This document shows, one piece after another, positions 53,390 through 63,115 of a stretch of 64,000 nucleotides of DNA; the first letter of the stretch is position 1; every line of letters starts with the position of its first letter. Below the pieces are notes generated by a model, which worked only from the letters and a program-made list of their open reading frames with translations, did not search any database and was not told where the DNA came from. Source of the DNA: Sphingomonas lacusdianchii (lineage in GTDB: Bacteria > Pseudomonadota > Alphaproteobacteria > Sphingomonadales > Sphingomonadaceae); assembly GCF_022664395.1 (NCBI RefSeq), contig NZ_JAKRET010000003.1, positions 124,001 through 188,000 of the forward strand. The letters are read 5' to 3'. Made by a program: the position numbers and the translations under genes.

Positions 53390-55450
53390 TCACCCCGACC
53401 GCAACCTTCCCACCCCCGCATCCCGCTCGAACAGATACAGCGCCACCCGCGCCGCCTGCCCCCTTGGCCCCGTCAGCCCGCCATCCCGATCCACCAGCAA
53501 CCGCGCATCGGCGTTGGCCACCGGCAGCAGTTCGCCTAGCATCTCCGGCGTCGCCAGCCGGAACATTGCTTCGCCCGACTGCCGCGTGCCCAGCAACTCG
53601 CCGCCACCACGCAGTCGCAAATCCTCCTCGGCGATCCGGAAGCCGTCATTGCTCTCACGCATCAGCGCCAACCGCGCCCGCGACGTCTCCGACAGGCTGT
53701 TCCCGCGCAGCAACAGGCATACCGACTTGCCGCCGCCACGCCCGACCCGGCCGCGCAACTGGTGCAACTGCGCAAGCCCAAATCGATCCGCCGCCTCGAT
53801 CACGATCAGCGTCGCATTGGGTACGTCGACCCCGACCTCGATCACCGTCGTCGCCACCAGCACGCCCGCGCGCGCGGCCGAGAACTCGGCCATCACCGCG
53901 TCCTTTTCCAGCGGCTTCATCCGCCCATGAACCAGCGCCACCTTGTCGCCGAACCGCATCCGCAGCGCCTCCGCCCGCGCCTCGGCGGCGGCAAGGTCGG
54001 ACTTCTCGCTCTCCTCGACCAGCGGGCACACCCAGTACGCCTGCTTCCCCGCCGACAGATGCCGGGCAAGGCCATCGACCACCGCGTCGAGCTTGTCCTC
54101 CGACATCACCACCGTCTCGATCGGCTCGCGCCCCGGCGGCATCTCGTCGAGCCGGCTGACGTCCATCTCGCCATATTGCGCCAGCGTCAGCGTGCGCGGG
54201 ATCGGCGTCGCGGTCATCACCAGCAAATGCGGCGGTCGCACCGCCTTTGCCTGCAACATCATCCGCTGCGCCACACCGAAGCGATGCTGTTCGTCGACCA
54301 CCACCAGCCCCAGATCGCGATAGCCGACCGCCTCCTGAAAGATCGCGTGCGTCCCGACCAGGATATCGATCGACCCGTCGGCCAATCCCATCAGCACGCC
54401 CTCGCGCACCCGCCCCTTGTCGCGCCCGGTCAGCGCGGCGACGGTCACGCCGGTCCCCGCCAGTTGCCGCTGCAACGTCGCATAATGCTGTCGCGCGAGG
54501 ATTTCGGTCGGCGCCAGCAGCGCGCCCTGCGCCCCGCCCTCGACTGCGATCAGCAGCGCCATCAGCGCGACCAGCGTCTTGCCCGACCCGACATCGCCCT
54601 GCAGCAGCCGCAGCATCGGCTGCGTCTGCGCCATGTCGCCCTCGATCTCGCCGATCGTCCGCGACTGCGCACCCGTCGGTTTGTACGGCAGGTCCAGCTT
54701 CGCTCGCAGCCGCCCGTCGCCGGTCAGCGCCCGCCCCTTGCGCGCCCGCGCCTCGCCGCGCACCAGCAGCAGCGCCAACTGGTTTGCGAACACCTCGTCA
54801 TAGGCCAGCCGCTCGCGCGCCTTGGCATCGGCCGGGTCGGTATGGATGCGCGCCAGCGCCTCCTTCCACGCCGGCCAGCCATGTTTGCTCAGCAGGCTCG
54901 GCTCGATCCATTCGGGCAGGTCCGGCGCGCGTTCGATCGCCTGCGCCGCCAACTGCCCGACCCGGCGCGAGGTCAGCCCTTCGGACAGCGGATAGATCGC
55001 CTCGCGCTCGGGCAGGCTGTCGGCCTCTGCTTCGGGCAGGACATGGTCGGGATGGACCATCTGCAATTCCTGCCCGTACGTCTCCAGCTTGCCCGACACC
55101 AGCCGCGTCTCGCCCAGCGGGAACAGCTTCTTCACCCAGCCCGACGATCCGCCGAAATAGGTCAGGTTGACGATGTTGCCGTGCCTGTCCGCCGCGCGCA
55201 CCCGCGTCGGTCCCCGCCCGGCGCTGACCCGGTAATCGGTCGCGGTCAGCGGGATCGCGATCACCCGCCCCGCATCCTGCGCCATCAACTCGTCGCGCCG
55301 CAGCCGGTCGACCCACCCGGTCGGCAGGTGGAACGCGACATCGACCACCCGGCCCAGCTTCAACCGCTCCAGCGGCTTGGCCAGCGCCGGACCCACGCCT
55401 TTCAGCGCGGTCACTTCGGCAAACAGCGGGTTGAGCAGATCGGGACGCAT
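53390..55450 (-). CDS. recG: ATP-dependent DNA helicase RecG
   Basis: Branch-migrating helicase that remodels stalled forks and Holliday junctions. The 686-residue protein has an N-terminal wedge/OB domain (LKGVGPALAKPLERL, LTYFGGSSGWVKKLFP), Walker A GDVGSGKTLVALMAL, DEQHRFGVAQR, TATPIPRTLTLAQYG, and the TRG motif region GRVGRGGGKSVCLLL. Normal length. Divergent from sdhE. Confidence 0.96.
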   Translation of the reverse strand: MRPDLLNPLFAEVTALKGVGPALAKPLERLKLGRVVDVAFHLPTGWVDRLRRDELMAQDAGRVIAIPLTATDYRVSAGRGPTRVRAADRHGNIVNLTYFGGSSGWVKKLFPLGETRLVSGKLETYGQELQMVHPDHVLPEAEADSLPEREAIYPLSEGLTSRRVGQLAAQAIERAPDLPEWIEPSLLSKHGWPAWKEALARIHTDPADAKARERLAYDEVFANQLALLLVRGEARARKGRALTGDGRLRAKLDLPYKPTGAQSRTIGEIEGDMAQTQPMLRLLQGDVGSGKTLVALMALLIAVEGGAQGALLAPTEILARQHYATLQRQLAGTGVTVAALTGRDKGRVREGVLMGLADGSIDILVGTHAIFQEAVGYRDLGLVVVDEQHRFGVAQRMMLQAKAVRPPHLLVMTATPIPRTLTLAQYGEMDVSRLDEMPPGREPIETVVMSEDKLDAVVDGLARHLSAGKQAYWVCPLVEESEKSDLAAAEARAEALRMRFGDKVALVHGRMKPLEKDAVMAEFSAARAGVLVATTVIEVGVDVPNATLIVIEAADRFGLAQLHQLRGRVGRGGGKSVCLLLRGNSLSETSRARLALMRESNDGFRIAEEDLRLRGGGELLGTRQSGEAMFRLATPEMLGELLPVANADARLLVDRDGGLTGPRGQAARVALYLFERDAGVGRLRSG

Positions 55451-55520
55451 GACTATCTGGTCCTATATCCGAACCGGCGGCCGCTGCCAGCGTCCGTCGG
55501 TCTATCGCCATTGGAGTCCC

Positions 55521-55787
55521 ATGGACCGCGACACCCGCCTCAAGCGCCTGAAATTCCGCAGCTGGCATCGCGGCACCCGCGAAGCCGACCTGATGATCGG
55601 CGGCTATTTCGACGCGCACGCTGCGACATGGAGCGACGCCGACATGGACTGGTTCGAGACGTTCCTCGAGGAACAGGATGTCGACATCATGGCATGGGCG
55701 ATGGGCGTTCAGCCGCCGCCCGCGCAGTTCGACCACCCGGTGCTGCACGGCATGCGCAAGATGGATTTTGTGCCGGTAGCCAGATAA
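55521..55787 (+). CDS. sdhE: Succinate dehydrogenase assembly factor SdhE
   Basis: An 88-residue FAD assembly factor for succinate dehydrogenase. The conserved RGTRE (the RGxxE motif) lies in SWHRGTREADLMIG, followed by WFETFLEEQDVDIMAWAMG. The start after TTGGAG gives the usual length. Divergent from recG with 70 bases between. Confidence 0.93.
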   Translation: MDRDTRLKRLKFRSWHRGTREADLMIGGYFDAHAATWSDADMDWFETFLEEQDVDIMAWAMGVQPPPAQFDHPVLHGMRKMDFVPVAR

Positions 55788-55890
55788 CTCCCTCTCCCCT
55801 TCAGGGGAGAGGGCCGGGGAGAGGGGCAGGCCACAAACAGGCGCTCCGCATTCCCCCTCTCCCAACCCTCTCCCCCATGGGGGAGAGGGC
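55788..55890. repeat. Inverted-repeat doublet between sdhE and mfd
   Basis: CCCTCTCCCC-TTCA-GGGGAGAGGG (55790-55813) and CCCTCTCCCCC-AT-GGGGGAGAGGG (55866-55889) flank a 52-base centre, with extra GGGGAGAGGGG and CCCCCTCTCCC arms inside. It lies directly after sdhE and 12 bases before mfd. Same architecture as the 1079-1209 element but a different sequence family. Confidence 0.8.
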
Positions 55891-55902
55891 TATAGGAACC
55901 CG

Positions 55903-58900
55903 ATGCCCGACCTCTCCAAGATTCTGTCCGCCCCCCGCTCGCTGACCCTTGCGGGCGTGCCCGCAGGCTTCCTCCCCGTTCTCCTCGCCGACCTCACCCG
56001 CGGCGCGAAGGGCGACCTAGTCTACATCGCCCCCGACGAAGCGGCGATGCGCGCCATCGCGACCACCGCCCCCTTCTTCGCCCCCGACCTGTCGGTCCTG
56101 CAATTCCCCGCATGGGACTGCCTCCCCTATGACCGCGCCAGCCCGACGCTGCGCTCGATGGCGGAGCGCCTGTCCGCCCTCCACACGCTACAGGGCAAGG
56201 CGAAAGGCCCCCGCCTGATCGTCACCACCGTCAACGCCGCGACGCAGCGGACGCTGACCCCGTTCCGCATCCGCGAGTTGGTCGCGCGCCTCGCACCCGG
56301 CGAGCGCATCTCGCTGCCCCGCCTGTCCGCGCTGTTGCAAGCCAATGGCTATAACCGCGTCGATACCGTCCACGACGCGGGCGAGTTCGCGGTCCGCGGC
56401 GGGCTGGTCGACCTGTGGCCGTCAGGCTCCGATTCCGGCCTGCGCCTCGATTTCTTCGGCGACGAGATCGAAACCGTCCGCACCTTCTCTCCGGAAGACC
56501 AGCGCACCACCGGCCGCGTCGACGGCTTCACCCTGCTTCCCGCCTCCGAAGCGTTGCTCGACGAAGAGTCGATCAAGCGTTTCCGCACCCGCTACCGCGA
56601 GAAATTCGGCGCGACCGCGACCGGCGACCCGATCTATCAGGCGATCAGCGACGGCCGCCGCCTGTCGGGCATGGAACATTGGCTGCCCTTTTTCGAAGAG
56701 CGGCTCGAAACCTTCTTCGATCACCTCTCGCCCGAAGCGGTCATCGTCCGCGATGCGGGCGTCCCCGCCGCCGCCGAACAGCGTTTCGAATCGATCGCCG
56801 ATTATCACACCAACCGCGTCCGCGCGCAGACCAGCGACCCGGGCAGCTACCGCCCGCTGCTGCCGAACGCGCTCTACCTCTCTGCGGAGGAATGGGCAGA
56901 TCGCCTGTCGGACACCGCCGCGCATCAGGTCACGCCCTTCCACGCCCCCGACAGCGCCACCTCGGTCGATTTCGAAGTCGACGGCCCCCGCGACTTCACC
57001 CCCGAACGCACGCAACAGGCCAATATCTACGAAGCGGTCGTCGATCATATCGCGGGCTTACGCAAACAAGGCCGCAAACCGATCCTCGCCAGCTATTCGG
57101 AGGGTGCGCGCGAGCGGCTGATGGGACTGCTCGCCGATCACGACCTGACCGGCGTCTCGACCGTGGAGACATGGCAACAGGCGCTGGGCGGCGCCAAATC
57201 GACCGTATCCTTCGTCGTCCTGCCGCTCGACCACGGCTTCACCAGCGCCGACGTCGCGGTCCTGACCGAACAGGACATGCTCGGCGACCGCCTCGTCCGC
57301 CGCGCCAAGCGCCGCAAGAATACCGACGCCTTCCTGCAGGAACTCGCCACCCTCTCGCCCGGCGATCTGGTCGTCCATGCCGATCACGGCATCGGCCGCT
57401 ATGTCGGGCTGACCCAGGTGCCCGTGGCGAAGGCCCCGCATGACTGCGTCCAGCTCGAATATGCCGGCGGCGACAAGCTCTACGTTCCGGTAGAAAATCT
57501 CGAAGTCCTCAGCCGCTATGGCGCGGGCGAGGAAGGCGCATCGCTCGACCGTCTGGGCGGCGAGGCATGGCAGCGGCGCAAGGCGCGGATGAAGGACCGC
57601 ATCCGCGAAATCGCGGGCGACCTGATCGCCACCGCCGCCAAGCGCGCCATGCGCCCGGCGGAGGTCGCCGAACCCGATAGCGGCGGCTACCCCGCGTTCG
57701 TCGATCGTTTCCCGTATCAGGAGACCGACGATCAGGAACGCGCCATCGCCGACGTGCTTGACGATCTCGGCGCCGGTCGCCCGATGGACCGCCTCGTCGT
57801 TGGCGATGTCGGCTTCGGCAAGACCGAGGTCGCGCTACGCGCCGCCTTCGTCGCCGCCATGGCGGGCATGCAGGTTGCGATCGTCTGCCCGACGACCCTG
57901 CTCGCCCGCCAGCATTACAACAACTTCAAGGCCCGCTTCGAAGGCTTCCCGATCGAGGTCGGTCGCCTCTCCCGCCTCGTCACCGCGACCGAGGCGAAGA
58001 AGGTCCGCGACGGCCTGGCCGACGGTACGATCGATGTCGTCGTCGGCACCCATGCCGTCCTGTCGAAACAGGTCGATTTCAAACGCCTCGGCCTCGTCAT
58101 CGTCGATGAGGAACAGCGCTTCGGCGTGACGCACAAGGAACGGCTGAAGGCGATGAAGGCCGACGTCCATGTCCTGACGCTGACCGCCACCCCGATCCCG
58201 CGCACGTTGCAAATGGCGATGTCGGGCCTGCGCGAATTGTCGGTGATCCAGACCCCGCCGGTCGATCGCTTGGCGGTGCGCACCTACATCATGCCATGGG
58301 ACCCGGTCGTGCTGCGCGAAGCGCTGCTGCGCGAGCATTATCGTGGCGGACAGGCCTATTTCGTCACGCCGCGCATCGCCGACCTGCCCGATATCGAGAA
58401 ATTCCTCACGCAAGAAGTTCCCGAAATCCGCTATGTCGTCGCCCATGGCCAGATGGCGCCGACCGAGGTCGAGGAACGCATGTCGGCCTTTTACGACAAG
58501 CGCTACGACCTGTTGGTCTCGACGACCATCGTTGAATCCGGCCTCGACATCCCCTCGGCCAACACGCTCATCATCAACCGCGCCGACAAGTTCGGCCTTG
58601 CCCAACTCTATCAGCTCCGCGGCCGCGTCGGCCGGTCGAAGACCCGTGCCTATGCGTACATGACCACACCCCCCGAACGGCTGGTCAGCGAGGCGGCGGA
58701 AAAGCGGCTGAAGGTCCTGTCCGACCTCGAATCGCTGGGCACCGGTTTCCAGCTCGCCAGCCACGACCTCGACATTCGCGGCGCGGGCAACATGCTCGGC
58801 GACGAACAATCGGGCCATATCAAGGAAGTGGGCTTCGAACTCTACCAGTCGATGCTAGAGGAGGCGATCCTCGACGCCAAGGCCGGAGGTCTCCGCGACG

Positions 58901-59361
58901 ACAAGCCCAAGGACTTCTCGCCCGCCATCACCGTCGACGCGCCGATCCTGATCCCGGAGGATTACGTCCCCGACCTCGACCTGCGCATGGGCCTGTACCG
59001 CCGCCTCAACGATGTCGAGGACCGGGCCGGGATCGACGCCTTCGCCACCGAACTGATCGACCGTTTCGGCAAGCTGCCGGTGGCGACCGCCAACCTGCTG
59101 CAACTGATCGAGGCGAAGCTGAACGCGAAAAAGGCGTGCGTCGCCAAGATCGACGTCGGCGCAAGAGGCGCGATCGTCAGCTTCCACGAAGACAAATTCC
59201 CCAGCGTTGAGGGGCTGCTCGCCTATGTCGACAAGCTGGCCGGCACGGCAAAGCTGCGTCCCGACATGAAGCTGGTCATCAGCCGCAGCTTCGGCGACCC
59301 GCAGGCCCGGCTGAACGCGGCGCTCCAGATCTCGCGGGGGCTGGCGAAAGCGGCGGGGTAG
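55903..59361 (+). CDS. mfd: Transcription-repair coupling factor
   Basis: Displaces stalled RNA polymerase and recruits UvrA. The 1152-residue protein has UvrB-like N-terminal domains (LQFPAWDCLPYDRASP), the RNA-polymerase interacting domain (LSPGDLVVHADHGIGRYVGL), and a translocase with Walker A GDVGFGKTEVALRAAF, DEEQRFGVTHKE, TATPIPRTLQMA and GRVGRSKTRAYAY, then the C-terminal TRCF domain. AGGA lies 5 bases before the ATG, outside the repeat. Confidence 0.97.
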   Translation: MPDLSKILSAPRSLTLAGVPAGFLPVLLADLTRGAKGDLVYIAPDEAAMRAIATTAPFFAPDLSVLQFPAWDCLPYDRASPTLRSMAERLSALHTLQGKAKGPRLIVTTVNAATQRTLTPFRIRELVARLAPGERISLPRLSALLQANGYNRVDTVHDAGEFAVRGGLVDLWPSGSDSGLRLDFFGDEIETVRTFSPEDQRTTGRVDGFTLLPASEALLDEESIKRFRTRYREKFGATATGDPIYQAISDGRRLSGMEHWLPFFEERLETFFDHLSPEAVIVRDAGVPAAAEQRFESIADYHTNRVRAQTSDPGSYRPLLPNALYLSAEEWADRLSDTAAHQVTPFHAPDSATSVDFEVDGPRDFTPERTQQANIYEAVVDHIAGLRKQGRKPILASYSEGARERLMGLLADHDLTGVSTVETWQQALGGAKSTVSFVVLPLDHGFTSADVAVLTEQDMLGDRLVRRAKRRKNTDAFLQELATLSPGDLVVHADHGIGRYVGLTQVPVAKAPHDCVQLEYAGGDKLYVPVENLEVLSRYGAGEEGASLDRLGGEAWQRRKARMKDRIREIAGDLIATAAKRAMRPAEVAEPDSGGYPAFVDRFPYQETDDQERAIADVLDDLGAGRPMDRLVVGDVGFGKTEVALRAAFVAAMAGMQVAIVCPTTLLARQHYNNFKARFEGFPIEVGRLSRLVTATEAKKVRDGLADGTIDVVVGTHAVLSKQVDFKRLGLVIVDEEQRFGVTHKERLKAMKADVHVLTLTATPIPRTLQMAMSGLRELSVIQTPPVDRLAVRTYIMPWDPVVLREALLREHYRGGQAYFVTPRIADLPDIEKFLTQEVPEIRYVVAHGQMAPTEVEERMSAFYDKRYDLLVSTTIVESGLDIPSANTLIINRADKFGLAQLYQLRGRVGRSKTRAYAYMTTPPERLVSEAAEKRLKVLSDLESLGTGFQLASHDLDIRGAGNMLGDEQSGHIKEVGFELYQSMLEEAILDAKAGGLRDDKPKDFSPAITVDAPILIPEDYVPDLDLRMGLYRRLNDVEDRAGIDAFATELIDRFGKLPVATANLLQLIEAKLNAKKACVAKIDVGARGAIVSFHEDKFPSVEGLLAYVDKLAGTAKLRPDMKLVISRSFGDPQARLNAALQISRGLAKAAG

Positions 59362-59616
59362 GCAAATTCCCGTCCCGCGTCACTGCGGCCCTTTTTCAAC
59401 AACCGCATTCCGGAAATGGCATGTTGCCGCCATTCTAAAGAATGAATGGCGTGGCACGCTATGCTGCGCCGGTTCTGCTATCGAAAATTGCCAAGCTACG
59501 CGAAAGTAATGATATTCTTTGAACGCGTAGCGCCAATGAATAGCCAACGCGATTAGCAGATGATTTACATTGATCCGATATAGCCACCCCATGGTCTGTA
59601 TCGGAGGATACGCGTG
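59362..59616. promoter_or_regulatory. AT-rich region before the TadE/TadG pair
   Basis: A 255-bp non-coding stretch, clearly lower in GC than the flanks. It contains GCTACGCG (59495-59502) with CGCGTAGC (59524-59531), a perfect 8-bp inverted repeat around an A/T-rich 21-base centre that also holds AAAG..CTTT. GGAGGA at 59603-59608 serves the next gene. Confidence 0.5.
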
Positions 59617-60048
59617 ATGAACGGCGCCGCCAGTATAGACTGGCTGCTTCATCGCCTGAAGTTGGACACGCGCGGCGCAGTGCTCGTCGAATTCGCCATC
59701 CTTGCGCCGATCCTGATCCTTGTACTTGGCGGAATATTTTCAGGAGCCAATTATCTGCAGGCGCAGATGGTCATCCATACCTACGCGCGTGAGGCAGCAC
59801 GGGGCGTTGCGGTCGGATACATGACCGTAGCCGAGGCCAAACGCTTTGCCCAACGCAGCGCGAGCCGCGACCTGAATGTCACCGTCGCGACCGCGATCGA
59901 TCCGGCGACGAAGGGGGATCCGCGGGATCAGGACGTCAAGGTCACATTGACGATATCACCAGCCAACATGGCGCGGATCACGCCGATCGCGAATATCATA
60001 ACCGGGGGACTGTCGACCACCGTAACGATGCGGAGCATCGTGGATTGA
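59617..60048 (+). CDS. TadE-like pilus assembly protein
   Basis: A 143-residue pseudopilin-type protein. The N terminus has LDTRGAVLVEFAILAPILILVLGGIF, the TadE cleavage/assembly helix with the conserved Glu. The rest is a small soluble domain. ATG at 59617 (8 bases after GGAGGA) or GTG at 59614. Its stop overlaps the TTG start of the next gene. It probably forms a minor component of a Flp/Tad pilus whose main genes are elsewhere. Confidence 0.85.
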   Translation: MNGAASIDWLLHRLKLDTRGAVLVEFAILAPILILVLGGIFSGANYLQAQMVIHTYAREAARGVAVGYMTVAEAKRFAQRSASRDLNVTVATAIDPATKGDPRDQDVKVTLTISPANMARITPIANIITGGLSTTVTMRSIVD

Positions 60049-61307
60049 CCCGCGGAAAAGTCGCGTGGAGCCGTCGATTGCCCTGTGATCGACGTGGCGG
60101 TGTTGCGATCCTGATCGCGCTGCTGCTGCCGTTGCTCGTTGCCGTTCTTGGCCTCGTCATCGATGTCGGCATGGCCTATGCCGAGAAGAACGCATTGCAA
60201 ACCAGCGCGGAGGCTGCCGCGCTGGCTGCGGCGGGTCATATCGCGTCGGCGGACCGCATCGCGGCACTCGCGACGGCCCAGACCTATGCCGGCCACAACC
60301 GGCCCGGTGTCACGAACCTCGTGAGCGCGCGGGAACTGGAATTCGGCAATTGGGACGCGGGTAGCTTTACGCCGGGTGGAACGATCAACGCGGTACGGGT
60401 GACAGCGTCTCGGACGGCAGCAAAGAACAACGCCCTCCACACCTTCTTTGCCGGGATGTTCGGACTGTCGTCGTGGGAGCTGTCCGCCACGGCCATTGCG
60501 ACCGCCCCCAACCCGTTATGCATTCTCATCCTCCATCCCACGCATGGCGACGCGTTCGATGTGGATCCCGGTGCACAGATCGACGCTCCGGATTGCACGG
60601 TTCAGGTCAATTCGCGGAATCGTGGCGCGCTGGAACTCGGCGATTCTTCCTATGTAAACGTCAAAAGCATCCGGGTCGTTGGCGGCGTCGACAGATCGGC
60701 CGGCGCTTCGGTTTCACCCGCCCCGGTGACGGGCGCGGTTGCGATCGCCGATCCCTACGCAGCCATCGCACCACCGACGAACACCAATTGCGGCGGCGCG
60801 GACCGTATAAAGGGGGGGACAGTTATCATCACCGCGACCTTCGCCTTTTGCCGCGGACTGGTGATCGATGACGCTACGGTCACGTTCCTGCCGGGTATCT
60901 ACGTCATCAAAGGCGAATTCACGTTGCTTAACGGTGCGGCGATCAACGGGACCGACGTACTGATCTACCTGGAGGGGGCAGGCCACGACCTGTTCTTCCA
61001 CCGCAAGACAAGTTTCGATCTGAAGGGGCCGACTGCCGGGCCATATGCCGGGATGGTTATCTGGTCGGATCGCGCCAACACAAACGATCACGACATCTAC
61101 TCCAAATTGGGTGCGTCGGCATCGGGAACGATCTACATGCCCAGCAGTCAGCTCGAGATCGAGAACAACGTCGAATGGGAAGCAGATTGCATCCGGATTG
61201 TTACGGCAAGGTTGGAGTTGGATAATAATTCCAAATACAAATCGACAAAACCGGGTCGTAGCTGCACTAACAACCTGGGCATGGCAAAAGCGAAACTGGT
61301 TCGTTAG
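60045..61307 (+). CDS. TadG-like pilus protein with beta-rich C-terminal domain
   Basis: A 420-residue protein with the TadE/G-like N-terminal helix (GGVAILIALLLPLLVAVLGLVIDVG then AEKNALQTSAEAAALAAAG). Instead of a von Willebrand domain it has a long beta-rich part (about 160-410) with stacked short strands such as GLVIDDATVTFLPGIYVIKGEF, GAAINGTDVLIYL and GTIYMPSSQLEIENN, like a parallel beta-helix. Cysteines in the C-terminal part (APDC, TNCGG, FCRG, ADC, RSC) may form disulfides. TTG start. Confidence 0.8.
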   Translation: MTRGKVAWSRRLPCDRRGGVAILIALLLPLLVAVLGLVIDVGMAYAEKNALQTSAEAAALAAAGHIASADRIAALATAQTYAGHNRPGVTNLVSARELEFGNWDAGSFTPGGTINAVRVTASRTAAKNNALHTFFAGMFGLSSWELSATAIATAPNPLCILILHPTHGDAFDVDPGAQIDAPDCTVQVNSRNRGALELGDSSYVNVKSIRVVGGVDRSAGASVSPAPVTGAVAIADPYAAIAPPTNTNCGGADRIKGGTVIITATFAFCRGLVIDDATVTFLPGIYVIKGEFTLLNGAAINGTDVLIYLEGAGHDLFFHRKTSFDLKGPTAGPYAGMVIWSDRANTNDHDIYSKLGASASGTIYMPSSQLEIENNVEWEADCIRIVTARLELDNNSKYKSTKPGRSCTNNLGMAKAKLVR

Positions 61308-61683
61308 TGACGCTACGCGAGCCTTTTCTAAAAGATACAGCGCCGAAAATACTTGCTTGCGACTAGATTTTCGGAACATCGAAATCTGTTTGATGGCGCT
61401 GATTGCAGGACGTTCCGCACGATCGGCTCGGTGAACGGTAACTCTTAACTGGCACGGATCGCGCCGCCCCCCGCCTCCCGCCATCGTTTTAAACAAGGAC
61501 GGCGCTGACACCGGCATCGCACCTGCACGGCGCAAAGCCACGCTTTCCTACACCCCGCCGCGCTGCCATTCTGTTTGCCGGCCACCACGGCTTCCCGCTT
61601 TCTCGACCCGTCGCTCTCCGTCCAGCTCAAAACGTGGCAAGTGTGAACTTAGTGAACTTTGACCGACACCCGCGTAAAAAAAC
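61308..61683. other. Non-coding gap between tadG-like and porin genes
   Basis: A 376-bp convergent intergenic region. The first 110 bases are AT-rich and contain CCGAAAAT (61343-61350) with ATTTTCGG (61367-61374), a possible terminator stem without a T-run. GTGAACTT is repeated at 61643-61650 and 61652-61659. I see no gene, tRNA or clear promoter. Confidence 0.55.
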
Positions 61684-63054
61684 CTAATAATTCAACTGCA
61701 ACTGCGTCCGGAACACATCGCCCTCGGCCCGGCCCAGCCGCCGCTCGTCGGCCTCGGCGCGCTCCATCCGGGCATAGGCGATCGTCCATTCGAGCGCCGG
61801 CACCGGCTGGAACTCGATGCCCAGTTCGACTTCGTCGGTCTCCAGTCGCGGCGCATTGACCGCCGCCTTCCACCCGCCGCGATAGGTCTGCCAGCGGACA
61901 TAGGGCATGAAGGGTCCCACGGGCGAATGCCGCACCCGTGCCGTTCCCTGCACATAGCCGCCATGCAGCGCCTTGGTCGTGATGCCGCGCAGCACCGGAT
62001 CATATTCCGGCCCCCGCCCCCAATTCCATTCGGCCTGGAATCCGAACGGCTGCGGATACAGGATCGCGTGCAGCCCGATTCGGTCGTCGGCGAACGCGAC
62101 CGGGCTGACCCCGCCGGTGCGCACCTCCGGCTGGACGCGGTTGGTATAAGCGCTACCGCCCACCTCCAGCACCCGCCCGCCACCGATCTCGAACGGCCAT
62201 GTCGCCAGCGCGACCGCCATCACCGCGTCATTCGCCTCCTCGCGGTTGATCCCCTGCCCGTTATAAATACCGATCCCGAACGCGCCGTAATTGCCGAACA
62301 GCTTCTGCCCGTCCTCGGTCAGCCGTTCCCAGATATCGTCGACATGGGCCGGCGTGTAGTAGGCGACCACCCCGATATCGCGCTCGCTCGGCACGCCGCT
62401 GTTGATCGCGTCGCTGCGGTCGAGGGTCAGCCGGTTCGACGACGACTGCATATTCTCCCACCCGAACGGTACCTTCGACTGGCCGAAACGCAGCCGGAAC
62501 CGCTTGTCCTTGTCGAGAAACGCATCGAAATAAGCGTCGCGCAGTTGCAGGAACCCCTCGCGCCGCTCGCCGACCGACTGGCCGGTCACCGCCGTCGCAA
62601 AGTCGGGCTGGAGGTAGAAGGACACCCGGTCGCCCAGATCGCCCTGCAGGATCAGACGGATACGGCGAAAGGTGAAGCCGGTATCGTCGCCGATGCCGCT
62701 GTCATGCACCGACCGCAGCCGCGCCACGCCAGCGGGCGCGGTCCGGTCGCCCGCAATGATCTCGTTGAGCCGCAACTGGGTATAGCCGCGAATGCGGATG
62801 TGGTCGTACCAGCGCTTGGCCGGTGCCGGGGCGGCCGCGACCTGCGTCGGTGCTGGCGCAACGGGTGCCGGCGCCACCGGGGCCGGCGCAGCGGCGACGG
62901 CGGGCGGCGGCGCTGCCGTCTGCGCCGCCTTCATCTCGGCGATGACCGCCTTCAACTCGTCGATCTGGCGCTGCAACTCCTGTACGGTCTGCCCGGCGGC
63001 AGGCGGTGCGACCAGTAACGACGTGGCGAGGATCGCCGGGAGGAGCAGCTTCAT
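61684..63054 (-). CDS. Phosphate-selective porin O/P-type outer-membrane porin
   Basis: A 456-residue porin. A signal peptide (MKLLLPAILATSLLVAPPAAGQ) leads into a coiled coil (VQELQRQIDELKAVIAEMK), an Ala/Pro-rich hinge, then a barrel with alternating strands: IRIRGYTQLRLNE, FRRIRLILQGDLGDRVSFYLQPDFA, RLRFGQSKVPFGWENMQSS. It ends in LQLNY with a terminal aromatic residue. Matches the OprO/OprP-like group, whose substrates include phosphate but are often unknown. Confidence 0.87.
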   Translation of the reverse strand: MKLLLPAILATSLLVAPPAAGQTVQELQRQIDELKAVIAEMKAAQTAAPPPAVAAAPAPVAPAPVAPAPTQVAAAPAPAKRWYDHIRIRGYTQLRLNEIIAGDRTAPAGVARLRSVHDSGIGDDTGFTFRRIRLILQGDLGDRVSFYLQPDFATAVTGQSVGERREGFLQLRDAYFDAFLDKDKRFRLRFGQSKVPFGWENMQSSSNRLTLDRSDAINSGVPSERDIGVVAYYTPAHVDDIWERLTEDGQKLFGNYGAFGIGIYNGQGINREEANDAVMAVALATWPFEIGGGRVLEVGGSAYTNRVQPEVRTGGVSPVAFADDRIGLHAILYPQPFGFQAEWNWGRGPEYDPVLRGITTKALHGGYVQGTARVRHSPVGPFMPYVRWQTYRGGWKAAVNAPRLETDEVELGIEFQPVPALEWTIAYARMERAEADERRLGRAEGDVFRTQLQLNY

Positions 63055-63115
63055 GGACCCGCGCCATGCCGCGCAGGCACGGCGCGGGTCAAGAACTATG
63101 ACGATAGTGTGACGA

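Noticed and set aside
61308..61683. Possible tRNA or small RNA gene
   Set aside because: No T-loop (GTTCGANTC) or acceptor-stem pairing could be found here or in the other gaps.
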